From NCBI RefSeq assembly GCF_014764505.1, contig NZ_JACXWX010000035.1, positions 1 through 46,588 on the forward strand: 46,588 nt of DNA. Reading direction: 5' to 3'. Of this stretch, positions 15,438 to 23,754 are shown in pieces. The notes below the pieces were generated by a model. It worked only from the letters and a program-made list of their open reading frames with translations, did not search any database and was not told the DNA's origin. The position numbers and the translations under genes were made by a program. Every line of letters begins with the position of its first letter. Positions within the stretch are counted from its first letter, which is position 1. This DNA comes from Phormidium tenue FACHB-886. Lineage in GTDB: Bacteria; Cyanobacteriota; Cyanobacteriia; Elainellales; Elainellaceae.

Positions 15438-18400
15438 GTGTTTGGCGTGGCGGCAGTAGCTGATTCAGAGCCGCTCTCAATCACTGAGGCATTCTACAGA
15501 GTTATGACAACCGGTAATCACGTTATTTTCGTTCATCCAGATGGAACCAGTCCATCTCACTATGCATTTGCCCGCTTTGTGGACAAAGGACCCGACGGAC
15601 GGCTGAATTGGGATACCCTCGATCATGCAGGCGTCTACCTCGGTCACATGGAAGACCAGCTTAGTGGAACCTCTAATGCGGGAGCTGTGACTCACGCTAC
15701 AGGGGCAAAGGTATATGCCGAGTCATTTGGGTTGAATCAGGATGGTTCGCCTGTTGACGCACTGTCGGGCAACCAGGGCAAGACGATCGTCCAAGAAGCG
15801 GTTGAATCTAACAAAGTCACCGCTCTAGTTCAGTCAGGCTTTGCGGCAGAACCGGGAACGGCTGCTTTTGTGTCCCAGGTTGGAGAACTGGAAGTGAATG
15901 GGCAGCGCGTTCCACCCCGCCAACGGCTTGCCGACATCACCAAACAGGTCATTGAGTCTGGGGTGGATTTCATCCTGGGTGGTGGTGAGCTGCACATGCT
16001 GCCCGTTGGCACTGATGGGTTTCATGAGACAGCAGCTCAGTTAGATGCCCGCAGCACTAGCGCTTTGAGCCGTCCATCTGAGAACTTGATCGAACTGGCA
16101 AAAAGCAAAGGCTACACGGTGGTTTATACCAGAGAGCAACTGTTCGATCTGCTCGATCCGGCTAAAAACCCCACGCCGCCTACCAAAGTACTAGGCGTAT
16201 TTGCTGCCCTCCACACCTTCAACGACAGACCCGAAGAGGCACTGAGGCTAGGGACTGAGGGAGCCGCTCCGCTGTATGTCCCGACTGCGCCCACCGTGGC
16301 AGAAATGCTAGACGTGACGCAGAAGCTAGCCGAACAGCATCCCAACTTCGACAACGGCTCGATCACTGTGGTGGAAGAAGAAGGCACTGATAACTTCAGC
16401 AACGTTAACAACGCAGCAGGGACGTTGGAAGGGTTACGGCGGGCAGATGCAGCCATCGGCGTTGCCAAAGGCTTTATCGAGCGCCATCCCAACACGCTGC
16501 TGCTCACTGCCGCTGACAGTGATGCAGGCGGCTTGCAGGTGCGCGATCCACTGCGGGTAGGGCGACCGGTTGGCACGATCAACGCTAACCCCACCACTCA
16601 AGAGCGTCTGGTTCCCTTAGATGGACAAACGGGCTCCAATACCCAGCCCTTTGTTTCGGCTCCGGATGCTAACGGCGATCAATTTGCCCTTGGCGTTGGC
16701 TGGGTGGGCACACCGGATTTTGCCGGCTCGATCGTCTCGAAAGCCCATGGGCTCAACTCCGAAAAGCTGCCTGCAACTGTGGATAACACAGGCATGTATG
16801 AGTTGATGTATGAAACCCTGTTCAACCGAGAGCTTCCCTCGCGCGTCCCTACGCCTCAAGCCGCACCAGCTGCCACCCAAGACAAAGGCAATGTTATCTT
16901 TATCCACCCGGATGGCACAAGCCCATCGCACTATGCAGCGGCTCGCATCGTAGACAAAGGACCGGATGGGCGGCTGAATTGGGATCAGATGTCTAATGCA
17001 GGCGTCTATCTAGGGCATATGGAAGACCAGCTCACCGGCACCTCCAATGCGGGTGCAGTTACCCATGCGAATGGCGTCAAGGTTTTTGCAGAATCGTTTG
17101 GGTTAACGGAAGAAAACGCGCCAGTAACCCCTGCTTCAGGTCAAACGGGCAGAACCATCCTGGATGAGGCAGTGCAAGCTGGCAAAGCAACGGCACTGCT
17201 ACAGTCTGGTCACATTGGTGAACCCGGAACCGCTGCGTTTGCTGCCAAAACCTTAAACCGCGTTCCAGAGGATATACGGGCACGGGATAGAACAGCAGAA
17301 ATCGCTGAACAGACGATTCGTTCCGGGGTCAATGTCATCATGGCAGGCGGCGAGGTTTACCTGCTGCCCAAAGGAACGACAGGCTTTCATGTGACCGCCG
17401 AGATCGATGCCGAGTACGATGACCCTGCCGATCGTCCCGACATTAACTTGATTGACCTTGCCAAAGAGCTAGGCTATACCGTGGTCTACACGGAAGATGA
17501 ACTCAATCAAGTGGTGAATAGTGGACACCCGCCCGAAAAACTGCTGGGCGTGTTTGCTGCCAATCACACCTTTGATGAGCGACCCGAAGAGGCACTGGGC
17601 TTAAACACCCCAAATCCTAGTCCGCTGTATGTGCCTACTGCGCCCACCGTTGCTGAAATGCTGGACGCATCTTTGAAGATCCTCAAGCGCGATCCAGATG
17701 GCTTCTTTGCGGTGGTCGAAGAAGAAGGCACAGACAATTTTGCCAACAATAACAACGCTGCGGGCACCGTTGAGGCAGTGCGGCGGGCAGATGCGGCGAT
17801 CGGAGTGGCAAAAAACTATGTAGATACTGAAGATCCCAACACGCTAGTGATTACCGCTGCCGACAGTGAAGCAGGTGGCTTACAGGTATTTCAGTTTGCG
17901 CCTTACACTCGCCCGACCGGAAATGCGATCGAAACCCCTGCTCTGCAGAATAGCGAACCCACAGTCCCGTTCATCAACGTTAACCCCACGACCACTAACA
18001 GCGTCCGTAACTTTTTGGACGGGGCAAATGGTAGCACGGCTAGTCCGGAAGAACCCTGGGAGCCTTTCAAGGCAGTAGACAGTTTGGATGGTCCAATGGG
18101 TAACTTTGCAGTGGGCTGGGCAGGAACACCTGATTTTCCAGGCAGCATCGTCTCCAAAACCTACGGACTCAACGCAGATCTGCTGCCCAGCACGCTGGAC
18201 AATACGGAAATCTACCGTTTGATGTACCAAACGCTATTTGGCATCCGTCTTACTAATGGTCAAGCCGGAGATGACACCCTCAACGGGACAGAAGGGACGG
18301 ATCAGCTGCAAGGCAATGACGGCAACGATCGCCTTTTAGGGGGCGCGGGGGATGACACCTTGCTAGGTGGTGAAGGTGACGATTTGTTGAATGGCGGTGC

Positions 18401-18671
18401 GGGTAACGATACCCACAGCGGCGGCAATGGCAAAGATGCCTTTGTCGTGGCAACCGGGCAAGGAACAGAAACGATCGTTGCCTTTGAAGACGGCGTTGAC
18501 GTTTTGCAGCTAGCTGAGGGGTTAACCTTTGAGCAGTTAACTGTTGCTCAAGGCACAGGTGAGCAAAGCAGCAACACGCTGATTAGTTTGTCGGGATCGA
18601 GTGAATTGCTAGCCACGCTAGTTGGTGTTCGGGCAAGCACCATCACCAGCGCTGATTTTGCTTTGGTTTAA
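15438..18671 (+). CDS. Secreted protein: two tandem alkaline-phosphatase-like domains plus RTX repeats
   Basis: A 1077-residue protein. Two domains of the alkaline phosphatase superfamily occupy about 27-470 and 484-935. Each opens with VIFxHPDGTSPSHYA, has a GTSNAGAVTHA block whose Ser aligns with the PhoA nucleophile (Ser79 in copy 1), a conserved VVEEEGTDNF and a TAADS(D/E)AGGLQV block, and ends in a DNTxxYxLMYxTLF segment. Residues about 941-1000 are RTX nonapeptides (GGAGDDTLLGGEGDD), which bind calcium and mark type I secretion. There is no N-terminal signal peptide, consistent with that route. Start is uncertain: GTG at 15438 or ATG at 15504. The PhoA His at the third metal site is not obvious, so this is an atypical branch. 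Function as a phosphate-scavenging phosphatase is inferred. Confidence 0.85.
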   Translation: MFGVAAVADSEPLSITEAFYRVMTTGNHVIFVHPDGTSPSHYAFARFVDKGPDGRLNWDTLDHAGVYLGHMEDQLSGTSNAGAVTHATGAKVYAESFGLNQDGSPVDALSGNQGKTIVQEAVESNKVTALVQSGFAAEPGTAAFVSQVGELEVNGQRVPPRQRLADITKQVIESGVDFILGGGELHMLPVGTDGFHETAAQLDARSTSALSRPSENLIELAKSKGYTVVYTREQLFDLLDPAKNPTPPTKVLGVFAALHTFNDRPEEALRLGTEGAAPLYVPTAPTVAEMLDVTQKLAEQHPNFDNGSITVVEEEGTDNFSNVNNAAGTLEGLRRADAAIGVAKGFIERHPNTLLLTAADSDAGGLQVRDPLRVGRPVGTINANPTTQERLVPLDGQTGSNTQPFVSAPDANGDQFALGVGWVGTPDFAGSIVSKAHGLNSEKLPATVDNTGMYELMYETLFNRELPSRVPTPQAAPAATQDKGNVIFIHPDGTSPSHYAAARIVDKGPDGRLNWDQMSNAGVYLGHMEDQLTGTSNAGAVTHANGVKVFAESFGLTEENAPVTPASGQTGRTILDEAVQAGKATALLQSGHIGEPGTAAFAAKTLNRVPEDIRARDRTAEIAEQTIRSGVNVIMAGGEVYLLPKGTTGFHVTAEIDAEYDDPADRPDINLIDLAKELGYTVVYTEDELNQVVNSGHPPEKLLGVFAANHTFDERPEEALGLNTPNPSPLYVPTAPTVAEMLDASLKILKRDPDGFFAVVEEEGTDNFANNNNAAGTVEAVRRADAAIGVAKNYVDTEDPNTLVITAADSEAGGLQVFQFAPYTRPTGNAIETPALQNSEPTVPFINVNPTTTNSVRNFLDGANGSTASPEEPWEPFKAVDSLDGPMGNFAVGWAGTPDFPGSIVSKTYGLNADLLPSTLDNTEIYRLMYQTLFGIRLTNGQAGDDTLNGTEGTDQLQGNDGNDRLLGGAGDDTLLGGEGDDLLNGGAGNDTHSGGNGKDAFVVATGQGTETIVAFEDGVDVLQLAEGLTFEQLTVAQGTGEQSSNTLISLSGSSELLATLVGVRASTITSADFALV

Positions 18672-18698
18672 AGAACGCTCAAGCATGCTTGTTTAAAT

Positions 18699-18736
18699 TA
18701 AAAGAGGGTGCACGTCTAGGCGTGCACCCTCTTTTA
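18699..18736. terminator. Bidirectional terminator, 16-bp stem
   Basis: A perfect stem around TCTAGG: AAGAGGGTGCACG and its complement with flanking T/A pairs. It lies 28 bp after the phosphatase gene and 26 bp from the end of the convergent DHH gene, with A/T-rich sequence on both sides. Confidence 0.85.
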
Positions 18737-18761
18737 TTTGATCAATTGATCCGTTTGAGCC

Positions 18762-20027
18762 TTAATCCGTTTGAATCATTTCGTTTTCCGGGTTGACCAA
18801 GCGGAACAGCTTTTGCTTAATCTGAGCGTCAAACACTTCCCATTTCATCCGGGTATACTCAGCATTTTCGTTGAAGCCCGACAGGAAGCCCATCGGAATC
18901 TCGAAGCCGCCTGCCATCGAGCGCCCACCGCCAAAGTAGCGCCCGTACGTGTCTTGCCCAAACACCTCTTTGATGAATTCATCTGGGTCAAGCGTAATTT
19001 TATTAGTTCGCAGCGAGCCGATGACCACCTCCAGCTCTTCATCTTCATCGTGGACGATGCCATAGACAACTGCCGTATGGACGTTTTCTTCAGTCACCAG
19101 AAAATCAGCCGCCTGTGGAATGGCATCTCGATCGTCATATCGCAAGTAGCCCACGCCAGCGATCGAAAAGTTGTTTTGCAGCACCCGATTGCGCAGCGAT
19201 CGCTCTATAACATTCATCACCCGCTTGGAGCGAGACGCCTGCAGCACCGAGTTGAGCAGCTGCGAATCATAAAAGCGACTCAGGTAGCCCGCCGCCGTAA
19301 AATCATCCTCTTGCGCCTGCATGAGGCGATTGGTATCAGAACGAATACCATGCATGAGGGCAGTCGCACACTTAATATGCTCACTGCTGCTGCTGTCGAG
19401 CTTCAGTAGGCCCGCCTGCAAGTATTGACTGAAAATTGTAGCGGTGGCACGGGCTTGGGGGCGCAAATCCAGAAATTCGGTTCTGATCTCCCCTTGGGCG
19501 GTGTGATGGTCGATCACTGCCACAGTGGGTAAGTTAGCATGTTGCACCTGAGTGAGTAGCTGTGTGGTGGTGCCTTGCCCATCTACAAAGACACAGCCTT
19601 GGTAGACTGAAAAATCTTTGTCTTTGGCAGTTTGCGCTGTACAGCGTTGAGCGGGCAAGCCCGTGAGCTTCACCAGCGCAATATTTTCCTGGTGGCTCAG
19701 CGTTCCGGCGTAATAAATGTCGCAGGCAATCTCAAACTGTTGAGCAATTAGCTTATATGCCCAAGCGCAGGACAAGGCATCTGGATCGGGAAAGTCTTGG
19801 AGTAGAACAACTTGGCGATCGCCCCGATGTCTATTCAGCACTTGCCGAAATTCCTCAGCTTTTGGATCAGCCAGACGATCTACAGCCAAACCGTCCTGAT
19901 TCCGTCTAACCGAGTTGCCTGTCCGCATCGGAGGAGCAGCTGTTGTGGCGCTAGAAGAGGCAGCCGCAGTGTCCGAATCAGATACCAGCAGTAAACCATT
20001 TGAAGATTGCAGTGACTCAGATTCCAT
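18762..20027 (-). CDS. DHH-family phosphoesterase (NrnA/oligoribonuclease-like)
   Basis: A 421-residue protein. The DHH domain has the metal motifs DFPDPDA (78-84), VDGQG and DHHTAQ (173-178). A DHHA1 domain follows, with the substrate-binding GGGRSMAGGF near 375-384. The first 55 residues are Ser/Ala/Thr-rich and probably disordered. Related bacterial proteins degrade short RNA oligomers, 3'-phosphoadenosine 5'-phosphate or cyclic dinucleotide breakdown products using Mn2+. The C-terminal ~30 residues beyond DHHA1 are typical of the cyanobacterial form. It is the downstream partner of the HNH gene on the reverse strand but a terminator separates them. The exact substrate is not resolved. Confidence 0.9.
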   Translation of the reverse strand: MESESLQSSNGLLLVSDSDTAAASSSATTAAPPMRTGNSVRRNQDGLAVDRLADPKAEEFRQVLNRHRGDRQVVLLQDFPDPDALSCAWAYKLIAQQFEIACDIYYAGTLSHQENIALVKLTGLPAQRCTAQTAKDKDFSVYQGCVFVDGQGTTTQLLTQVQHANLPTVAVIDHHTAQGEIRTEFLDLRPQARATATIFSQYLQAGLLKLDSSSSEHIKCATALMHGIRSDTNRLMQAQEDDFTAAGYLSRFYDSQLLNSVLQASRSKRVMNVIERSLRNRVLQNNFSIAGVGYLRYDDRDAIPQAADFLVTEENVHTAVVYGIVHDEDEELEVVIGSLRTNKITLDPDEFIKEVFGQDTYGRYFGGGRSMAGGFEIPMGFLSGFNENAEYTRMKWEVFDAQIKQKLFRLVNPENEMIQTD

Positions 20028-20145
20028 ACTTTTTCACAGGGAGGAAGAGCGGCTCAACCCTAGTTTTGAGGATGCTATGATTGATGTCCGTTGAGGAAAA
20101 TACGAATTAAATCGATCTTGACAGAAAATCTTAGCTGACAGCACC

Positions 20146-20170
20146 CTCCATAGGGGGTACCCCGGTGGAG
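20146..20170. promoter_or_regulatory. Hairpin in the DHH gene leader
   Basis: CTCCA and TGGAG close an inner GGGGTACCCC palindrome. It lies about 120 bp upstream of the DHH gene start on the reverse strand. Confidence 0.4.
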
Positions 20171-20228
20171 ATTGCCGATCTGAAAAGCCGTAGATTCCTC
20201 TACTTATAAATCCCGGAAACGGAGTGTT

Positions 20229-20260
20229 AAAAACCCCCAGCTAGCAAAAGCCAGGGGTTT
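20229..20260 (-). terminator. Terminator of the HNH gene
   Basis: AAACCCC and GGGGTTT pair around a 16-nt loop, with the T-tract GTTTTTAAC on the reverse strand. The stem overlaps the last bases of the stop codon at 20259-20261. Confidence 0.75.
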
Positions 20261-20756
20261 AAGTACCGATTACATATTTTTGCCACTCTTTATGTACGCC
20301 GCTCTTGATATGTTTAGTCACTTCAAAGTAGAGACCGCTCAAGGGTCTATGGGGAGTCATTCGCAGCGGCATATTGGCTTCTTTGGGGGTTCGACTGCCT
20401 TTTCTAACGTTGCAGCGCACACAAGCCGTGACGATATTCTCCCAAGTGTCTTCACCGCCGCGCGATCGTGGGAGCACATGATCGAGCGTCAGTTCGTCTC
20501 CTGTGTAGCCACAGTATTGACAGGAGTGCCCATCTCGGTGGAGGATGTTTCGGCGGGTTAGAGGGATTTCCTTGTAGGGAACCCGGACATAGTGACGCAG
20601 CCGGATGACGGTCGGCAAAGGCATTTGTGAATACACAACTCTCCCATTGTGTTCCACCTGCTCTGCCTTTCCCTTTATCAGCAAGACGACCGCCCTTCGC
20701 CAGCTAGTGATGTTAAGCGGTTCATACGAGGCGTTTAGAACCAGAACCTTGCCCAT
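20259..20756 (-). CDS. HNH endonuclease-domain protein
   Basis: A 165-residue protein. A zinc-stabilised HNH nuclease fold is visible at about 75-125: CQYCG (Cys79, Cys82), LDHVLPRSRGG (catalytic Asp92-His93), a WENIV strand and CVRCN (Cys112, Cys115). The N-terminal 70 residues (VLNASYEPLNITSWRRAV) match the short domain that precedes HNH in a widespread cyanobacterial family. It is not linked to any transposon, restriction system or phage gene here, so it is probably a housekeeping nuclease. Substrate unknown. Confidence 0.92.
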   Translation of the reverse strand: MGKVLVLNASYEPLNITSWRRAVVLLIKGKAEQVEHNGRVVYSQMPLPTVIRLRHYVRVPYKEIPLTRRNILHRDGHSCQYCGYTGDELTLDHVLPRSRGGEDTWENIVTACVRCNVRKGSRTPKEANMPLRMTPHRPLSGLYFEVTKHIKSGVHKEWQKYVIGT

Positions 20757-20897
20757 CAGAGGTATTGAAGATTAGTAGAAAGGTTCTACAGATAGTAACA
20801 TAGTTGGCACTTAAGTAGGGGAGGTGTCTGTGAGTCATGCTGGCATTGCCTGTACTCACCCATCACCCAATCGTCTTTCTTGAGGAGTGTGTTGACG

Positions 20898-22091
20898 ATG
20901 TTAAGTTGGGAACTGTCGCCTAGTCTATCTTCAATGCGGCGAGAACGGGCTTGGGTAGAAATCAATCTGAAGGCGCTAGCGCACAATGTGCGGCAGCTGC
21001 AGCGATCGCTTTCCCCTCAAACAGAGCTAATGGCGGTTGTGAAGGCAGATGCTTATGGGCATGGAGCGTTAACGATCGCACGGACAGCGTTGCAATGTGG
21101 AGCTAGCTGGTTGGGGGTTGCAACGATTCCGGAAGGGATCGAGCTACGAGAAGCAGGCATTCAAGCCCCGATTCTACTCTTAGGCGCAACCAACACCCCT
21201 GAGCAGGTGAGAGCGATCGCCCAGTGGAAGCTACAGCCGACCATTTGCACGCCTAAACAGGCGTTAATTTTTTCGGAGACACTGCAAGAGGATGAACCCC
21301 TGCCGGTCCATCTAAAAATTGACACCGGCATGTCGCGGTTGGGAATGCCATGGCAGGATGCCGCTGAGTTTGTGCAACTCGTAGGGCGGCTGTCGCAGCT
21401 CCAGATTGCTAGCGTCTATTCTCATTTGGCAACGGCAGACGATCCAGATCTGACCATCATGCAGCTCCAGCACCAGCGATTCAAAACGGCAATTGCCCAG
21501 CTCAAGGCGATCGACATGATGCCCCCCCGCCTCCACTTCGCTAATTCGGCTGCCACGCTGGTAGATTCCAGCCTGCACTATGATCTAGTGCGAACTGGGC
21601 TAGCGCTCTATGGCTTATACCCTGCACCTCATCTACGCAATACGGTGAAGCTGCAGCCTGTGATGCAGGTAAAGGCACGGGTCACCCAGGTGAAAGCAAT
21701 TTCTGCAGGGACAGGGGTGAGCTATGGCTATCAGTATGTCGCCGATCGCGATCTTCTAATGGCGGTTGTGGGCATTGGCTATGCAGACGGTATTCATCGC
21801 AATCTCTCAAATCGGATGACGGTGCTACTGCGAGGTCAGCCCGTGCCGCAAATTGGCGCCATTACGATGGATCAGCTCATGCTGGATGTGAGCGCTATTC
21901 CCGACCTGCAAGAAGGCGAGGTTGTAACGCTGTTAGGTCAGGATGGCAACCAGCAAATTACTGCCGACGATTGGGCAAGTACGTTAGGCACCATCTCCTG
22001 GGAAATTTTGTGTAGTTTTAAGCATCGGCTGCCGCGAGTGGCGATCGGCAATTCTATCCGAGAAACGCTGGGAGAAACGGCAGTCTGGTAA
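20898..22091 (+). CDS. alr: Alanine racemase
   Basis: A 397-residue PLP enzyme that interconverts L- and D-alanine for peptidoglycan. The PLP lysine is Lys49 in AVVKADAYGHG, and the catalytic tyrosine is in GVSYGYQY. The C-terminal beta domain contains MDQLMLDVS. The start at ATG 20898 is chosen because GAGGAG lies 10 nt upstream; a TTG start at 20880 is also open. It is divergent from the HNH gene. The D-alanine ligase gene ddl is in the same window but 6 kb away, so they are not an operon. Confidence 0.95.
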   Translation: MLSWELSPSLSSMRRERAWVEINLKALAHNVRQLQRSLSPQTELMAVVKADAYGHGALTIARTALQCGASWLGVATIPEGIELREAGIQAPILLLGATNTPEQVRAIAQWKLQPTICTPKQALIFSETLQEDEPLPVHLKIDTGMSRLGMPWQDAAEFVQLVGRLSQLQIASVYSHLATADDPDLTIMQLQHQRFKTAIAQLKAIDMMPPRLHFANSAATLVDSSLHYDLVRTGLALYGLYPAPHLRNTVKLQPVMQVKARVTQVKAISAGTGVSYGYQYVADRDLLMAVVGIGYADGIHRNLSNRMTVLLRGQPVPQIGAITMDQLMLDVSAIPDLQEGEVVTLLGQDGNQQITADDWASTLGTISWEILCSFKHRLPRVAIGNSIRETLGETAVW

Positions 22092-22190
22092 GCGTTTTGA
22101 GGAGAGGCTGAGCCTTTCCTCAAAATGGAGCAAGCCAAAACCTATTTTGCACTGGAGATTTTCTGCTATCATGGTAAGGCTTTAGCACCT

Positions 22191-22282
22191 GGAGAGGTGG
22201 CTGAGTGGTCGAAAGCGGCAGATTGCTAATCTGTTGTACGGTTCGAAAGTCCGTACCGAGGGTTCGAATCCCTCCCTCTCCG
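22191..22282 (+). tRNA. trnS: tRNA-Ser (GCU)
   Basis: A 92-nt class II tRNA. Acceptor GGAGAGG (22191-22197) pairs with CCTCTCC (22275-22281), discriminator G. The anticodon loop TTGCTAA reads GCT at 22225-22227, the variable arm is long, and the T-arm is GAGGG-TTCGAAT-CCCTC. CCA is not encoded. It serves serine codons AGC and AGU. Confidence 0.97.
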
Positions 22283-22351
22283 TTCAGATAGATTAATTTG
22301 ACTGCGTTCTGGCTCCGGAAGCCTCTGTAACGCAGCTCATGTCCAAGCTAC

Positions 22352-22651
22352 TTAAACGCCTGCGGAAGTTAAGAAGGGTTCCATTTCGGCTAGAGATAAA
22401 CCTTTCTGGATGTATTGCGGACTGGCTGGCTTGTAGGGTGCTGCCAGCCGATCGATTGCCACTATAATTGCATCTTCTGGCAGCACGGGAATATCTGGAT
22501 CAAAGGCAGTTGCCCGCATTAGCGAACTTGAAAAACCTTTGAAGATGGCAATTTGATCCGGTTCGCCGTCAATTTCAGCGCTGACTAGCAACACTTCTTG
22601 CGGGCGCTTGAGCGTGTATTGTTCAAGGCGATGGGGAATCGATGGAGTCAC
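22352..22651 (-). CDS. Small conserved-looking protein (hypothetical)
   Basis: A 99-residue soluble protein starting at GTG (22651). It has a compact mixed pattern: LLVSAEIDGEPDQIAIFKGFSS is a likely two-strand region followed by alternating hydrophobic residues (IIVAIDRLAAPY), and LSLAEMEPFL is a C-terminal helix. It lacks signal, membrane or metal motifs. The composition is that of a genuine protein, and it resembles small cyanobacterial/plastid proteins of unknown function, but I cannot name a family. It is reverse-strand, converging with tRNA-Ser. Confidence 0.7.
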   Translation of the reverse strand: MTPSIPHRLEQYTLKRPQEVLLVSAEIDGEPDQIAIFKGFSSSLMRATAFDPDIPVLPEDAIIVAIDRLAAPYKPASPQYIQKGLSLAEMEPFLTSAGV

Positions 22652-22739
22652 GGGGCTAGGTAGATTGAATGTAGGTTGAATACAGTTTGAGTCTACTCTA
22701 TAGCCTTGAGCGGCAGCGATCGCGCTGTAAAACGTTCAG

Positions 22740-23504
22740 CTATTGATACAGATATAACAACGCTTCTGCATAGCTCTCTCCATCGGGTTCATGAACTTCT
22801 AGATAGGCGTTGGTTTCTTCGGGACGAGCGCCATCCTGGTATAGAACGTAGGTGTAGTCGTCGTTCTTAAAGATGAGCTGACGCGCTTCTTTTAGATCGC
22901 TGTTAGTAATTCGCAGTTCGCCACTGCCGTCTTTTGCTTGCCCAATGTAGTATTTCGGCAGCTGCGGGTCATACTCGCCAGAGCAAATTTGAATGCGGTA
23001 GTGAGTGCTCTCTGCTAGAGCATAAGGAGCCGTGTCGGTGGGGCAAGGCGTAATGAGTTGATCAGTATCGATGTAGCGAATGCGATCGCGCACCGTCACT
23101 TTGCCAGTGCTGGCGATCGGCGTTGTGAGACCGTAGTCGCGCTCAATTTCGCCTATAGCCGTGCCGCTGTTAGTCTCCCCACTGCCCCTAGAAATCGGCT
23201 CTTCAGAATCTGGATTGAGCGGCAGGGGTGAGGCATCTGAGGATACATCCAACTCGGGTTTAGGAGGAGCAGGCTGGGTCACTCTAGGAGTGCCAGGAAC
23301 TCCTGTGGTAGGCAAATTAGGTTTAGGCGATGTCTCCGAAGCTGAGGGTTTCACTAGCGGTTGTGAAACAGAAGATGGCACTTCGGCAACGGATTCTGAA
23401 GGAGCAGACGATCGAGAGGTGTCTACAGGCTGATCGGTCACGGTGCTGCCGCATCCTGTGACAACCAATAAGAGGGCAAGGCTAAGGAGGCTTCTGTAGT
23501 TCAT
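22740..23504 (-). CDS. Putative lipoprotein
   Basis: A 254-residue protein with a type II signal peptide: a hydrophobic stretch and the lipobox VTGC, with Cys18 as the lipid attachment site. Residues about 20-110 are a Ser/Pro/Thr-rich spacer. Residues about 125-254 form a globular domain with alternating strands (YRIQICSGEYDP, YYIGQAKDGSGELRIT, NDDYTYVLYQDG). No enzymatic motif is visible. It would be anchored to the periplasmic face of a membrane. It is the downstream neighbour of thrS on the reverse strand, but a strong terminator separates them. Confidence 0.8.
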   Translation of the reverse strand: MNYRSLLSLALLLVVTGCGSTVTDQPVDTSRSSAPSESVAEVPSSVSQPLVKPSASETSPKPNLPTTGVPGTPRVTQPAPPKPELDVSSDASPLPLNPDSEEPISRGSGETNSGTAIGEIERDYGLTTPIASTGKVTVRDRIRYIDTDQLITPCPTDTAPYALAESTHYRIQICSGEYDPQLPKYYIGQAKDGSGELRITNSDLKEARQLIFKNDDYTYVLYQDGARPEETNAYLEVHEPDGESYAEALLYLYQ

Positions 23505-23693
23505 TGACGTGGCAGTTACTTATAGACGATTTATATGAATTGACAAGAGATGCAATTGTTCCGGAGGGGGAAATTGGTTCTTGAAGGGCGAACCAAATCA
23601 CAATATTGCTCAAATCAATCTCCTCACAGCTACAGCGGAGGAACGATCGATTTCGGAGAAGCAGCCAACGTGCTGTGGAGCAGCACTGCAAAA

Positions 23694-23721
23694 AAGACGG
23701 CGAGGCATGCCTCGCCGTCTT
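23694..23721 (-). terminator. Terminator of thrS
   Basis: A 28-bp perfect palindrome (AAGACGGCGAGGCA and its complement), with a run of six T on the reverse strand immediately after it. It lies 34 bp beyond the thrS stop codon. Confidence 0.9.
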
Positions 23722-23754
23722 CTCTATACTGCGTAGAGGCTACGAATTTGTGGC

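Noticed and set aside
18771-19409. 212-residue forward frame inside the DHH gene
   Set aside because: Antisense to a well-supported enzyme; no family motifs, and no ribosome-binding site.
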